Assembly: GCA_965221605.1 (NCBI GenBank)
Contig: CBDCSK010000014.1
Coordinates: forward strand, 434,001 to 498,000
Direction: 5' to 3'
Origin: Aldehydirespirator sp965221605
GTDB lineage: Bacteria > Actinomycetota > Acidimicrobiia > Acidimicrobiales > Aldehydirespiratoraceae
Length of the DNA: 64,000 nucleotides
This document shows positions 34,743-42,782 of the stretch, in pieces. Made by a program: the position numbers and the translations under genes. Positions within the stretch are counted from its first letter, which is position 1; every line of letters begins with the position of its first letter. The notes beneath the pieces were generated by a model, which saw only the letters and a list, made by a program, of their open reading frames with translations, searched no databases and was not told where the DNA came from.

Positions 34743-35587
34743 CAGACGCCGGCCTCCGCTCGGATGACGCCTGATCCGGATGGCGGCCCGGCAGCCTCGC
34801 GCCCGCCGTTGAAGGGACGCGCCGAGGCGTCGGCCTGCACCGCTGGGACCAGACTCCCGAAGAGAGCGCCCACGGCGTCGACGAGTCCGTCATCGGGACG
34901 GTGATCGAGCAGGGGCGTCGAAGCGGCGTCGGCGTCCATGACCGCCTCCGACCACGGGAGCACACCGACCAGATCCAGCCCGTGCCGGGTGCAATACTCC
35001 TCGATCGCGTCGGTGTCGGAGGTCTGCCGGCACTTGTTGGCCACCACCGCCACCCGCCCTATGGAGGTCTCTGCGGCCAGCGAGGCCTGGAGCCGGGCCG
35101 CCTCCAGCGACCGGTAGTAGGGCTCGACGACCAGCAGCAGCACGTCGGCGTGCCGTGCCGTTCCCCGGCTCAGGTGCTCCGGGGAGGCTTCGAGGTCCAG
35201 CAGCGTGACCGTGCTCTCGGCCTCCGCCAGATCAGCCAGGAGCGCGCTCACGGTGGCGTGGGCGGAGCACATGCAGCCCTCGTCGGCGTGCTCGGGCATC
35301 CCCATCCGCAGGAGACTCACCCCGTCGGGCGCGGTCGCGGCGTGGTCCTGGAGGACCGCCTCCACCGGAGCGGTCAGGCGCGGGCCCTCAAAGCGGCGCG
35401 AGACCAGCGACTCCGGCAGTGACAGCGGCACCGCGGCCGCATCGACTCCGATGGCTGCGTGCAGGTTGGGGTTGGTGTCGCCGTCGACGGCCACCACCCT
35501 CGCTCCCGACCGGGCCATCAACCGGGCCCCGGTCGCACAGATCGTCGTCTTGCCGGCTCCTCCCTTGCCCGCGACCGCGATCCTCAT
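34742..35587 (-). CDS. CooC-type ATPase with CxC motif
   Basis: A 281-residue P-loop ATPase: Walker A GKGGAGKTT, VDGDTNPNLHAAIG, Cys105-x-Cys107 in EGCMCSAHATVSALLA, LLDLEASPEHLSRG, LLVVEPYYRSLEAAR, VVANKCRQTSDTD. It is a paralogue of the proteins at 25453 and 15634. It lies immediately before hypC and after a PadR-type regulator with 4-bp overlaps. A nickel-loading role for the hydrogenase, in place of HypB, is inferred from motif and position. Confidence 0.85.
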   Translation of the reverse strand: MRIAVAGKGGAGKTTICATGARLMARSGARVVAVDGDTNPNLHAAIGVDAAAVPLSLPESLVSRRFEGPRLTAPVEAVLQDHAATAPDGVSLLRMGMPEHADEGCMCSAHATVSALLADLAEAESTVTLLDLEASPEHLSRGTARHADVLLLVVEPYYRSLEAARLQASLAAETSIGRVAVVANKCRQTSDTDAIEEYCTRHGLDLVGVLPWSEAVMDADAASTPLLDHRPDDGLVDAVGALFGSLVPAVQADASARPFNGGREAAGPPSGSGVIRAEAGV

Positions 35588-35937
35588 GGGCGGGAGCCGT
35601 CTAGCGCCTCGAAGTACTCCAGAGCAGAGATGAGACCGTCGCGCACGTTCGCCAGTTCGTCGGCTGCAGCCGCGGCCGAGACTCGCCCGGGGTCGGTGAG
35701 CGCGTAGAGGCGCCGATCCGGCCCCGAGAGGGAGGGCACCCACTGCGAGGTGACCAACTCTCGCTGCTGCATGGACCTCAGAGTCCGGTAGACGGCGGCG
35801 AGATCGACCGAGAGTCCCAGGGATCGAGTCGTCTCGTACAGCTCGTAGCCGTAGGACGTGCCGTGCCGCTCCAGACTGAGCAGCAGGAACCCGGGCAGGA
35901 ACCGCCTCGGCAGCCCTTCGGACTGCTCAGCAGGCAT
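35584..35937 (-). CDS. PadR-family transcriptional regulator
   Basis: A 117-residue protein starting at the ATG at 35935-35937. The PadR winged helix is seen in RRFLPGFLLLSLERHGTSYGYELYETTRSLGLSVDLAAVYRTLRSMQQRELVTSQW...GPDRRLYALTDPGR, followed by a dimerisation helix. It overlaps the upstream small Cys/His-rich gene by 11 bp and the CooC-type gene by 4 bp, in the operon driven from operator site 3. It is one of two candidates for the factor binding the 21-bp operator. Confidence 0.88.
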   Translation of the reverse strand: MPAEQSEGLPRRFLPGFLLLSLERHGTSYGYELYETTRSLGLSVDLAAVYRTLRSMQQRELVTSQWVPSLSGPDRRLYALTDPGRVSAAAAADELANVRDGLISALEYFEALDGSRP

Positions 35938-36325
35938 GGTCGTGGTCGTGGCGCAGGCGCTCCGCGACGCAGGCCTCGGCCTCGTCGACCGAGGCATGAC
36001 ACCAGCAGTCGGCGCTGCACTCGCCGTGAGTGGGCTTCGTCAGGTCGGCGAAGGCCTCCTGGAACTCCATGGCGCCTCGCTCGAGGCCGAATTCCGACAG
36101 GGCGAACCAGTCGCCGTCGCGCACCAGGTAGCCCTCTTGCACCAGTCGGTCGAGGTAGGTCATGCCGATGGCGGCGTCCACGCCGAGGAAGCGTTCGATC
36201 AGGCCCGGGTCGACCACGTCGCCGAAGCCCTCGCCCCTCAGCCAGTACATGACCTGGAGGATCTCGCTGCGCCAGTAGAGGGCAGCCAGCGCGTCGGACT
36301 TGGGTGACGCCGCCGACGTAGTCAC
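35927..36325 (-). CDS. Small winged-helix-like protein with Cys/His-rich C-terminus (candidate metal sensor)
   Basis: A 132-residue protein. The N-terminal 90 residues read like a compact DNA-binding winged helix (SEILQVMYWLRGEGFGDVVDPGLIERFLGVDAAIGMTYLDRLVQEGYLVRDGDWFALSEFGL). The C-terminus has GECSADCWCHAS, an EACVAERLR helix and the ending HDHDHAC, giving five Cys and several His for metal binding. I do not recognise a named family. In a nickel-enzyme operon directly before a PadR regulator, a nickel-responsive regulator is a reasonable inference. Confidence 0.7.
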   Translation of the reverse strand: MTTSAASPKSDALAALYWRSEILQVMYWLRGEGFGDVVDPGLIERFLGVDAAIGMTYLDRLVQEGYLVRDGDWFALSEFGLERGAMEFQEAFADLTKPTHGECSADCWCHASVDEAEACVAERLRHDHDHAC

Positions 36326-36585
36326 GATCCGGCGCCGAGGCGTTCCGCCTTGGCCGACACACCCTCAAGCGCGCCGGCGATGACGGTCAGCTGCTCGTTC
36401 ACCCGGGTCACCGACGGCCCGACGGAGGCGCACTGGGTCTCGATGGCCCTCACGCCGAAGGTGACCTTGCCCAGCGACTGCGAGATCCGCCGCAACGAGC
36501 GGGATATCGCGATCAGGTACGCCGCCAGGGCCCCGACGAATACCACGATCTCGACGACGGTCAGCACGATGAGGAGCGTCCGCAT
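36322..36585 (-). CDS. Small membrane-anchored helical protein, hydrogenase-associated family
   Basis: An 87-residue protein with an N-terminal transmembrane helix (LLIVLTVVEIVVFVGALAAYLIAI) and a helical tail containing SLGKVTFGVRAIETQCASVGPSVTRVNEQLTVIAGALEGVS. Paralogue of the protein at 15015-15275. It overlaps both neighbours (ATGA downstream; 1 bp upstream). Confidence 0.75.
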   Translation of the reverse strand: MRTLLIVLTVVEIVVFVGALAAYLIAISRSLRRISQSLGKVTFGVRAIETQCASVGPSVTRVNEQLTVIAGALEGVSAKAERLGAGS

Positions 36586-36860
36586 CAGTCGTCACCTCCT
36601 GCTTGGGCCAGGGCCTCGTCGAGGAAAGCGTCGTGCTTGAGCGCCTCCTCGGTGAAGGCGTCCAGGCGCACGGTGGTCTGATGCAGCATCCAGGTGGTGG
36701 CGGTGTTGCGAGCCACCTGCTTGCCCGTCTCCCAGATGGCGGCCGCGCCCGTCTCGATGCGGCGCACCTTGCGGTAGAAGATCTGAAGCAGCAGCACCGC
36801 GACCAGGCAGACCACAAGGCCCAGTGCCAGCGTCAGCCACCAGAGCGCGTTGGTGCTCAT
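36585..36860 (-). CDS. Small membrane-anchored helical protein, hydrogenase-associated family
   Basis: A 91-residue protein starting at the ATG at 36858-36860 (MSTNALWWLTLALGL). One transmembrane helix is followed by an amphipathic region (RKVRRIETGAAAIWETGKQVARNTATTWMLHQTTVRLDAFTEEAL). Similar in layout to 15292-15546 and to the neighbouring 36863-37117 protein (RDNTAPLWAVNDVNSAIERI). Second gene behind operator site 3 on the minus strand. Confidence 0.75.
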   Translation of the reverse strand: MSTNALWWLTLALGLVVCLVAVLLLQIFYRKVRRIETGAAAIWETGKQVARNTATTWMLHQTTVRLDAFTEEALKHDAFLDEALAQAGGDD

Positions 36861-36862
36861 CG

Positions 36863-37117
36863 TCAGCCCCCGTTCTTCGAGGCGAGATGCTCGCGGACCG
36901 CGCCCGCCCCCGCGGTGATCCGTTCTATCGCCGAGTTGACGTCGTTGACGGCCCACAGCGGAGCGGTGTTGTCGCGGGACTCCTCCAGCGCGGCCAGGAT
37001 GGCCTCGGCCTTCACCGCAGCCCCATGGGCGCCGCGGATCATGAGCAGCAGCAGCACGACCACCGCGAGGATCAGAATGCCTCCGACCAAGTAGCCGATG
37101 ACCCATCCTGTCGACAT
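36863..37117 (-). CDS. Small membrane-anchored helical protein, first gene of the hyp operon
   Basis: An 84-residue protein with a strong hydrophobic helix (VIGYLVGGILILAVVVLLLLMI) then a short helix AEAILAALEESRDNTAPLWAVNDVNSAIERITAGAGAVREHL. It is the first gene of the leftward operon, 54 bp from operator site 3, and diverges from hhyS. With the four related small proteins it probably forms a membrane scaffold for the hydrogenase; this is inferred from repeated co-location only. Confidence 0.75.
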   Translation of the reverse strand: MSTGWVIGYLVGGILILAVVVLLLLMIRGAHGAAVKAEAILAALEESRDNTAPLWAVNDVNSAIERITAGAGAVREHLASKNGG

Positions 37118-37171
37118 GGACCCTCCCGCGGCCGTTCTGACGGTCCGGGCCAGCTTAGCCCAAGGCGGCTG

Positions 37172-37192
37172 CTAGATGCGATTCGCACATAG
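37172..37192. promoter_or_regulatory. 21-bp hydrogenase-regulon operator (site 3)
   Basis: Inverted repeat CTAGATGC-N5-GCACATAG between the leftward hyp operon (ATG 37117) and the rightward structural operon (GTG 37243). The left half is perfect relative to the consensus. It is centred in the 125-bp divergent region, so one protein could control both directions. Clear -35/-10 boxes are not obvious here. Confidence 0.78.
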
Positions 37193-37242
37193 TGTTAGGC
37201 TCAATCTGTCGGCAGCGCTCTCGACCGCAGGAGGCTTCGCTC

Positions 37243-38467
<1,225 letters not shown>

Positions 38468-38478
<11 letters not shown>

Positions 38479-38572
38479 CCATGATTGCCAATCCAAGCCT
38501 TGTGTCCCCGAACGCGCTCGCCACCGCTTCGCCGGGGCGAGGGTGCCGCCCCTTCCATAGAGGCCGCTAACC
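38468..38572 (+). repeat. 13-bp direct repeats bracketing a 79-bp insert between hhyS and hhyL
   Basis: GAGGCCGCTAACC occurs at 38468-38480 (the end of hhyS, its TAA and two more bases) and again at 38560-38572 just before hhyL. The segment between them (38481-38559) separates genes that would otherwise be nearly contiguous. The layout looks like a small insertion with duplicated target or a slippage/duplication event that preserved the signals before hhyL. Confidence 0.75.
38481..38570 (+). CDS. Possible 29-residue small ORF between hhyS and hhyL
   Basis: ATG at 38481, two bases after the hhyS stop, with GAGGGAGG about 12 bp upstream; it ends at a TAA inside the second 13-bp repeat. The product is Pro/Ser/Arg-rich (MIANPSLVSPNALATASPG...) with no known motif. 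It may only be the by-product of the insertion, or serve translational coupling between hhyS and hhyL. Confidence 0.3.
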   Translation: MIANPSLVSPNALATASPGRGCRPFHRGR

Positions 38573-38576
38573 GGTT

Positions 38577-40469
38577 ATGTGTTTCAAGAACCTGCCCATC
38601 ACCTTCGACGACGACGGCAAGGCCCGCCTGGTTGAAGGCATCGCCGACCCCTACGCGGTGGCGGTCGCCGAGCCGCGGGACTTCGTCCGCGGCGCGCTGA
38701 ACAGGCAAAGCGCGGGAGCGCTGGCCGCCCCGCCCCGCCTGCGGGAGTGGAGCATCGACCCCGTCACCCGGGTCGCGGGCGCGCTGGCGGTCCACACCGT
38801 GCTCGACCTCGAGACCCGCACCGCGGTGGAGGCCCACTCCATGGCGATGCTGTTCCGGGGCTACGAGATCATCCTCAAGGGCCGCGATCCCCGCGACGCC
38901 ATCGACATCTCGTCACGGGCCTGCGGGGTGTGCGGCGGCGTCCACGCCACCGTGTCGTCGCTGGCCATCGAGATGGCCTTCGGGATCAAGCCCCCGCCCC
39001 TCGGCGTGTGCGTGCGCAACCTGGGCGAGGTGGCCGAGATGTTCTACGACCACCCGCTGCACCTGGGGCTGCTGGCCGGGCCCGACTACTCGACGGCCAT
39101 CGTGTCGGTCACCAACCCCGAACTGGTGGAGCTGGCCTCCAAGACTCTGGCCCCGCACGCCGACGTCCACGGGTACGTCACCATCAAGGACATCATGGAC
39201 GGCTTCAACCCGCTGGAGGGGTCCATCTACCTGGAGTCCCTCGAGTACACCCGTATCGCCCGCAAGATGTGCACGCTGATGTACGGCAAGTACCCGCACC
39301 CCTCCACGCTCGTGCCGGGGGGTGTTTCGACCACCGTCAGCACCACCACCTTCAACGAGTACTACGCCAACCTGGGGCTGATCTTCGACTACGCCAAGCG
39401 GCTGGCCGGGATCTGGGACGACATCTGCGACTTCTTCCTTGAGGCCAACCCGGCCTACTCCGATGTGGGCCTGCGACCGTCGAACCTGATCCAGACCGGC
39501 ATCTGGGACGATCTCGAGGTGTACGACGCCACCTACGCCAACATCGACGCCTGGGGCCAGGCCCGCTACTCGGCGCCGGGAATCGTCAAGGAGGGCGAGC
39601 TCCTCACCACCAAGCTCACCGAGATCAACATGGGCATCGAGGAGTTCGTGGAGCACTCCTACTACGAGGACTGGACCACCAACGGCAACGGCCACATGCC
39701 GTTCCCCACCGACGCGCTGGGCAACCCGCTGTCGCCCTACCACGCCTGGAACAAGGAGACCATCCCCCGTCCCGAGGGCAAGAACTTCAAGGAGAAGTAC
39801 TCCTGGGCCACCGCCCCCCGCTGGGACCGCACCTCCATGGAGACCGGCGTCTACGGGCGCATGTGGACCACGGCCATGGCCCAGCAGCTGCCCGACAACC
39901 CCTACATCGAGGCCACCGGCGACGGCCTGAGGATGCTGCTGCCGGCCCACGACCTGCCCGAGACCGAGCTGTTCTGGAAGGTGCCCGCCAAGCTCAACGC
40001 CTTCGAGCGGAACCGGGGCCGGGCCTACGGGGTGGCCTTCACCGCCGCCATCGGCATGATCTGCCTGATGCAGGCCTTCGAGTACTGGCGCAAGGGCGAG
40101 ACCGCCGTGTCGACGCCGTTCAAGGTGCCCCGCGACGAGCGGGTGTCCGCCGGGTTCTGGGAGGCCGGGCGGGGCTACCTGACCCACCACATGCACATGG
40201 ACAAGGGACGGCTCCTCAACTACCAGATCAACACGCCCTCGACCTGGAACGCTTCGCCCCGGGACCCGTTCGGCGATCCCGGGCCCTACGAGCAGGCCAT
40301 CATGGGAACGCCGATCCTGGAGAGCGTCGGCGACGACGACATCAAGGGCATCGACATCCTGCGGACCATCCGCAGCTTCGATCCCTGCATGCCGTGCACC
40401 ACTCACATGGACACGGGACGGGGGGTCATTACCCGCGAGGTCAACTCGTGCGGGTGCACACTGGAGTGA
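38577..40469 (+). CDS. hhyL: [NiFe] hydrogenase large subunit, group 1h (Hhy) type
   Basis: A 630-residue catalytic subunit. The four nickel-ligand cysteines are in L1 RACGVCGGVH (Cys116, Cys119) and L2 FDPCMPCTTH (Cys604, Cys607; His610). A 20-residue extension follows His610 and would be removed by the maturation protease. Length and motifs fit the high-affinity Hhy enzymes of actinobacteria, which scavenge atmospheric H2 during starvation; the subgroup is from memory of motifs and operon context, not from a tree. Its stop overlaps the next gene (TGATG). Confidence 0.95.
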   Translation: MCFKNLPITFDDDGKARLVEGIADPYAVAVAEPRDFVRGALNRQSAGALAAPPRLREWSIDPVTRVAGALAVHTVLDLETRTAVEAHSMAMLFRGYEIILKGRDPRDAIDISSRACGVCGGVHATVSSLAIEMAFGIKPPPLGVCVRNLGEVAEMFYDHPLHLGLLAGPDYSTAIVSVTNPELVELASKTLAPHADVHGYVTIKDIMDGFNPLEGSIYLESLEYTRIARKMCTLMYGKYPHPSTLVPGGVSTTVSTTTFNEYYANLGLIFDYAKRLAGIWDDICDFFLEANPAYSDVGLRPSNLIQTGIWDDLEVYDATYANIDAWGQARYSAPGIVKEGELLTTKLTEINMGIEEFVEHSYYEDWTTNGNGHMPFPTDALGNPLSPYHAWNKETIPRPEGKNFKEKYSWATAPRWDRTSMETGVYGRMWTTAMAQQLPDNPYIEATGDGLRMLLPAHDLPETELFWKVPAKLNAFERNRGRAYGVAFTAAIGMICLMQAFEYWRKGETAVSTPFKVPRDERVSAGFWEAGRGYLTHHMHMDKGRLLNYQINTPSTWNASPRDPFGDPGPYEQAIMGTPILESVGDDDIKGIDILRTIRSFDPCMPCTTHMDTGRGVITREVNSCGCTLE

Positions 40470-41134
40470 TGCGGGCCGCATCCGACGGCACTCCCCACAA
40501 CCCTCCAGCCAAGGCGGCACCGCCCGTCCACGCCCCGGCGGGCGCGAATCCACCGGCGACGCCCGCAGCGTGGGCCGACCGGGACGATGTGCTTGACACG
40601 CTGCTGGGTCCCGGCGCCCAGGTGAGACCGGGGCGAAGCGACGCCGGACCGGGCTGCACGCTGGTGGGAGGCATCGGCCTGCCGTGGCTGCGAGACCTGG
40701 ACTTCGGCACGAACTGGCTGGCCCGGGCCGCAACGCTGGCATGGCCCGACGGCGTGGTGCTCGAGGACCTCTCGTACGCGGCGCACCGGGTGATGCACCG
40801 CCTGCAGGAACTGCAGCCCGGCAGGGTCGTGCTGCTCGGGTGCATGCCCCGGGGCGCCGGACCGCCCGGGACGATCCGGCGCTACCGGCTCGCCGAGATG
40901 CCCGACGTCGATCCTGACGAGGTGCACGAGCGCCTCGGTGAGGCGGTGGGGGGCATAGTCGACCTGGACCACACCCTGGCCGTCTGCCGGCATTGGGATG
41001 CGCTTCCCGACGACACGGTGGTCATCGAGGTGGAGCCGGCCGAGAGCGAGTTCGGCTGGGGCTTCTCGCAGCCGGTTGAGGATGCCGTGGACGAGGTGCT
41101 CGAGATGGTCCGCCACGAGGTGTCTCGTGAATAG
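40469..41134 (+). CDS. Divergent hydrogenase maturation protease-like protein
   Basis: A 221-residue protein overlapping hhyL by one base. After a Pro/Ala-rich N-terminus (residues 1-60), GGIGLPWLRDLDFGTNWLARAATLAWPDGVVLEDLSYAAHRVMHRLQELQPGRVVLLGCMPRGA follows the layout of HybD/HupD-type peptidases (GxGNxxxxDDGxG ... VVDA ... H), but the second metal-ligand Asp of DDG is not clear (RDLDFG). Tight coupling to hhyL suggests it processes or escorts the large subunit. A canonical protease is encoded at 42270. Confidence 0.72.
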   Translation: MRAASDGTPHNPPAKAAPPVHAPAGANPPATPAAWADRDDVLDTLLGPGAQVRPGRSDAGPGCTLVGGIGLPWLRDLDFGTNWLARAATLAWPDGVVLEDLSYAAHRVMHRLQELQPGRVVLLGCMPRGAGPPGTIRRYRLAEMPDVDPDEVHERLGEAVGGIVDLDHTLAVCRHWDALPDDTVVIEVEPAESEFGWGFSQPVEDAVDEVLEMVRHEVSRE

Positions 41135-41203
41135 GACCGGACATGCTGACCGGTGGCCCCCGGATGCGAGTAGCCCCCGGCAAGCCGCGCTAGGAACTGG
41201 ATC

Positions 41204-41776
41204 GTGACCGCGCCCGACGAGCTCGCCTACGGCGAGATCCTCGAACGAGCGGCCGAGCTGGCCACCCGGCTGCTCGAGTGCGGCGACCAGCGGGTGGCCG
41301 CCGACGCCGAGGAGCTGCTGGACTGGCTCGACGCCTACCACCGGGAGGGGCTGGGCCGCTTCGTGGAGATGGTGCGGCAGTGGCGCGGCGAGCTGTTCCT
41401 GGAGCAGGCCGCCCTGGACCCCGTCGTGGGCGAGTTGCTGGCCACCTACGGCCTCGGCACCGACACCGACCCGGCCGCCGCCGAGCGGGTCATCCAACTG
41501 GCCCTGGACGAGGTCCGCCCCTACATCCACTCCCACGGGGGCGAGGTGGAGGTGCTCTCCGTCACCGACGGCGTCGTGCAGCTGCGGATGCACGGCACCT
41601 GCAACGGCTGCACCGCCGCCGACGAGACGGTCACTCGCCGTATCGAGGTGTCGCTGCGCGAGCACTGGATCGACTTCCGGCGAGTCGAGATGGAGGAGCA
41701 CACCGAGGCTCCCCATCCCCCGCCGAGCCCGGGCGAGGTCTCCACCGGTCTGACCATCGGGCCCCGCCGGTCATGA
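41204..41776 (+). CDS. NifU-like iron-sulfur scaffold protein
   Basis: A 190-residue protein from a GTG. The N-terminal 85 residues form a helical region unlike NifU. Residues about 90-165 are a NifU C-terminal domain (IQLALDEVRPYIHSHGGEVEVLSVTDGVVQLRMHGTCNGCTAADETVTRRIEVSL) with the CxxC that binds a transient Fe-S cluster. NifU-like proteins are reported in Hhy operons and probably supply clusters to HhyS. The stop overlaps the next gene (ATGA). Confidence 0.88.
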   Translation: MTAPDELAYGEILERAAELATRLLECGDQRVAADAEELLDWLDAYHREGLGRFVEMVRQWRGELFLEQAALDPVVGELLATYGLGTDTDPAAAERVIQLALDEVRPYIHSHGGEVEVLSVTDGVVQLRMHGTCNGCTAADETVTRRIEVSLREHWIDFRRVEMEEHTEAPHPPPSPGEVSTGLTIGPRRS

Positions 41777-42273
41777 CCGCGGCGGCTGACATCGACGTGA
41801 GCGATCTGTGCTTCGCCGCCCGGGCCCTGGCTCAGACCCATCCGATGACCGAGGCGTCGCTGCGCTACCGGCAGCAGTGTTTCGAATCCGAGCGGGCTCG
41901 CCAGCCGGTTTCCGAGTTGGCCGACTGGGCCAGCACCGCCCTGCTGGTGGGCTATTGCCTCCGCCGCTCGGAGGAGCAGCGGGTCCACGAGGATCGGCTG
42001 CCGGCGGATCCGGCGGCGGGCGAGATCGACCTTGAGAACGTCGCCGCGCTGAGCGAGTCGCTGCGGGTGGGCGACGCCGGCAGCGTCTCACTATTGCCCG
42101 CAGAGGTGACCATCGCCGCGCTCGACCGGATCATCGCCACCGAGTTGGACAAGCGGAACGAGCACTTGCGCGAGCAGCTGGACGACGCGTCGTGGTCCGA
42201 GCTGGAGGACTACATCGCATGGTGGGTGATCCACGGCTACGCCCTGCGGGCCGGCGAGCGCCCGGCACAATGA
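41773..42273 (+). CDS. Hydrogenase-operon protein of unknown function
   Basis: A 166-residue, acidic, helical protein (VSDLCFAARALAQTHPMTEASLRYRQQCFESERARQPVSELADWASTALLVGYCLRRSEEQRV ... ELEDYIAWWVIHGYALRAG). Three Cys are spread without a CxxC. No family is recognised. 4-bp overlaps on both sides (ATGA) place it firmly in the hydrogenase operon, so an assembly role is likely. Confidence 0.7.
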   Translation: MTAAADIDVSDLCFAARALAQTHPMTEASLRYRQQCFESERARQPVSELADWASTALLVGYCLRRSEEQRVHEDRLPADPAAGEIDLENVAALSESLRVGDAGSVSLLPAEVTIAALDRIIATELDKRNEHLREQLDDASWSELEDYIAWWVIHGYALRAGERPAQ

Positions 42274-42782
42274 CTGCCGGGCGGGTGCTGGTGGTCGGGG
42301 TGGGCAACGTTCTTCACGGCGACGACGGGTTCGGTGTCGAGGTGGTCAAGCGGCTCGGCGAGCGATGTCTCCCGCCGGGGGTCGCGGTGGCCGAGACCGG
42401 CATCGGCGGGATCCATCTCGTTCACGAGCTGATGGCCGGCTACGACGCGCTCGTGGTGGTCGACGCGGTCGACCGGGACCGTGCCCCCGGGACGGTGATG
42501 GTGATCGACGCTGAGGTGATCGACGCCGGCGAACTGCCCGTCGAGGAGCGCCACGACCTGCTCGCCGACATGCACCTGGCCACCCCCGAGCGAGCCCTGA
42601 TGGTGGCCAAGGCGGCCGGCGTGCTGCCGGAGCGCACCATCATCGTCGGCTGCCAACCGGCCGAGGTCGACACGCTGGGGATCGGGCTGACCCCAGCCGT
42701 GAACGACGCGGTCGCTCGTGCAGTAGCCGAGGTGGAGCGCTGCGTGCGGGAGCTCGCCTCGACCAACGACCCGGCGACATGA
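42270..42782 (+). CDS. Hydrogenase maturation protease (HyaD/HybD family)
   Basis: A 170-residue M52 peptidase with the canonical GVGNVLHGDDGFGVEVVKRL (nickel-sensing Asp), LVVVDAVDRDRAPGT and DMHLATPERALMVA (His/Asp ligands), and the ending IGLTPAVNDAVARAVAEV. It removes the C-terminal extension of HhyL after nickel insertion. It overlaps both neighbours by 4 bp. The ATG at 42270 is chosen for coupling and family length. Confidence 0.94.
   Translation: MTAGRVLVVGVGNVLHGDDGFGVEVVKRLGERCLPPGVAVAETGIGGIHLVHELMAGYDALVVVDAVDRDRAPGTVMVIDAEVIDAGELPVEERHDLLADMHLATPERALMVAKAAGVLPERTIIVGCQPAEVDTLGIGLTPAVNDAVARAVAEVERCVRELASTNDPAT

Noticed and set aside
38913..40742. 609-codon open frame antisense to hhyL
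   Set aside because: A shadow of strong codon bias in the opposite strand: the sequence has no family motif and hhyL is unquestionable.
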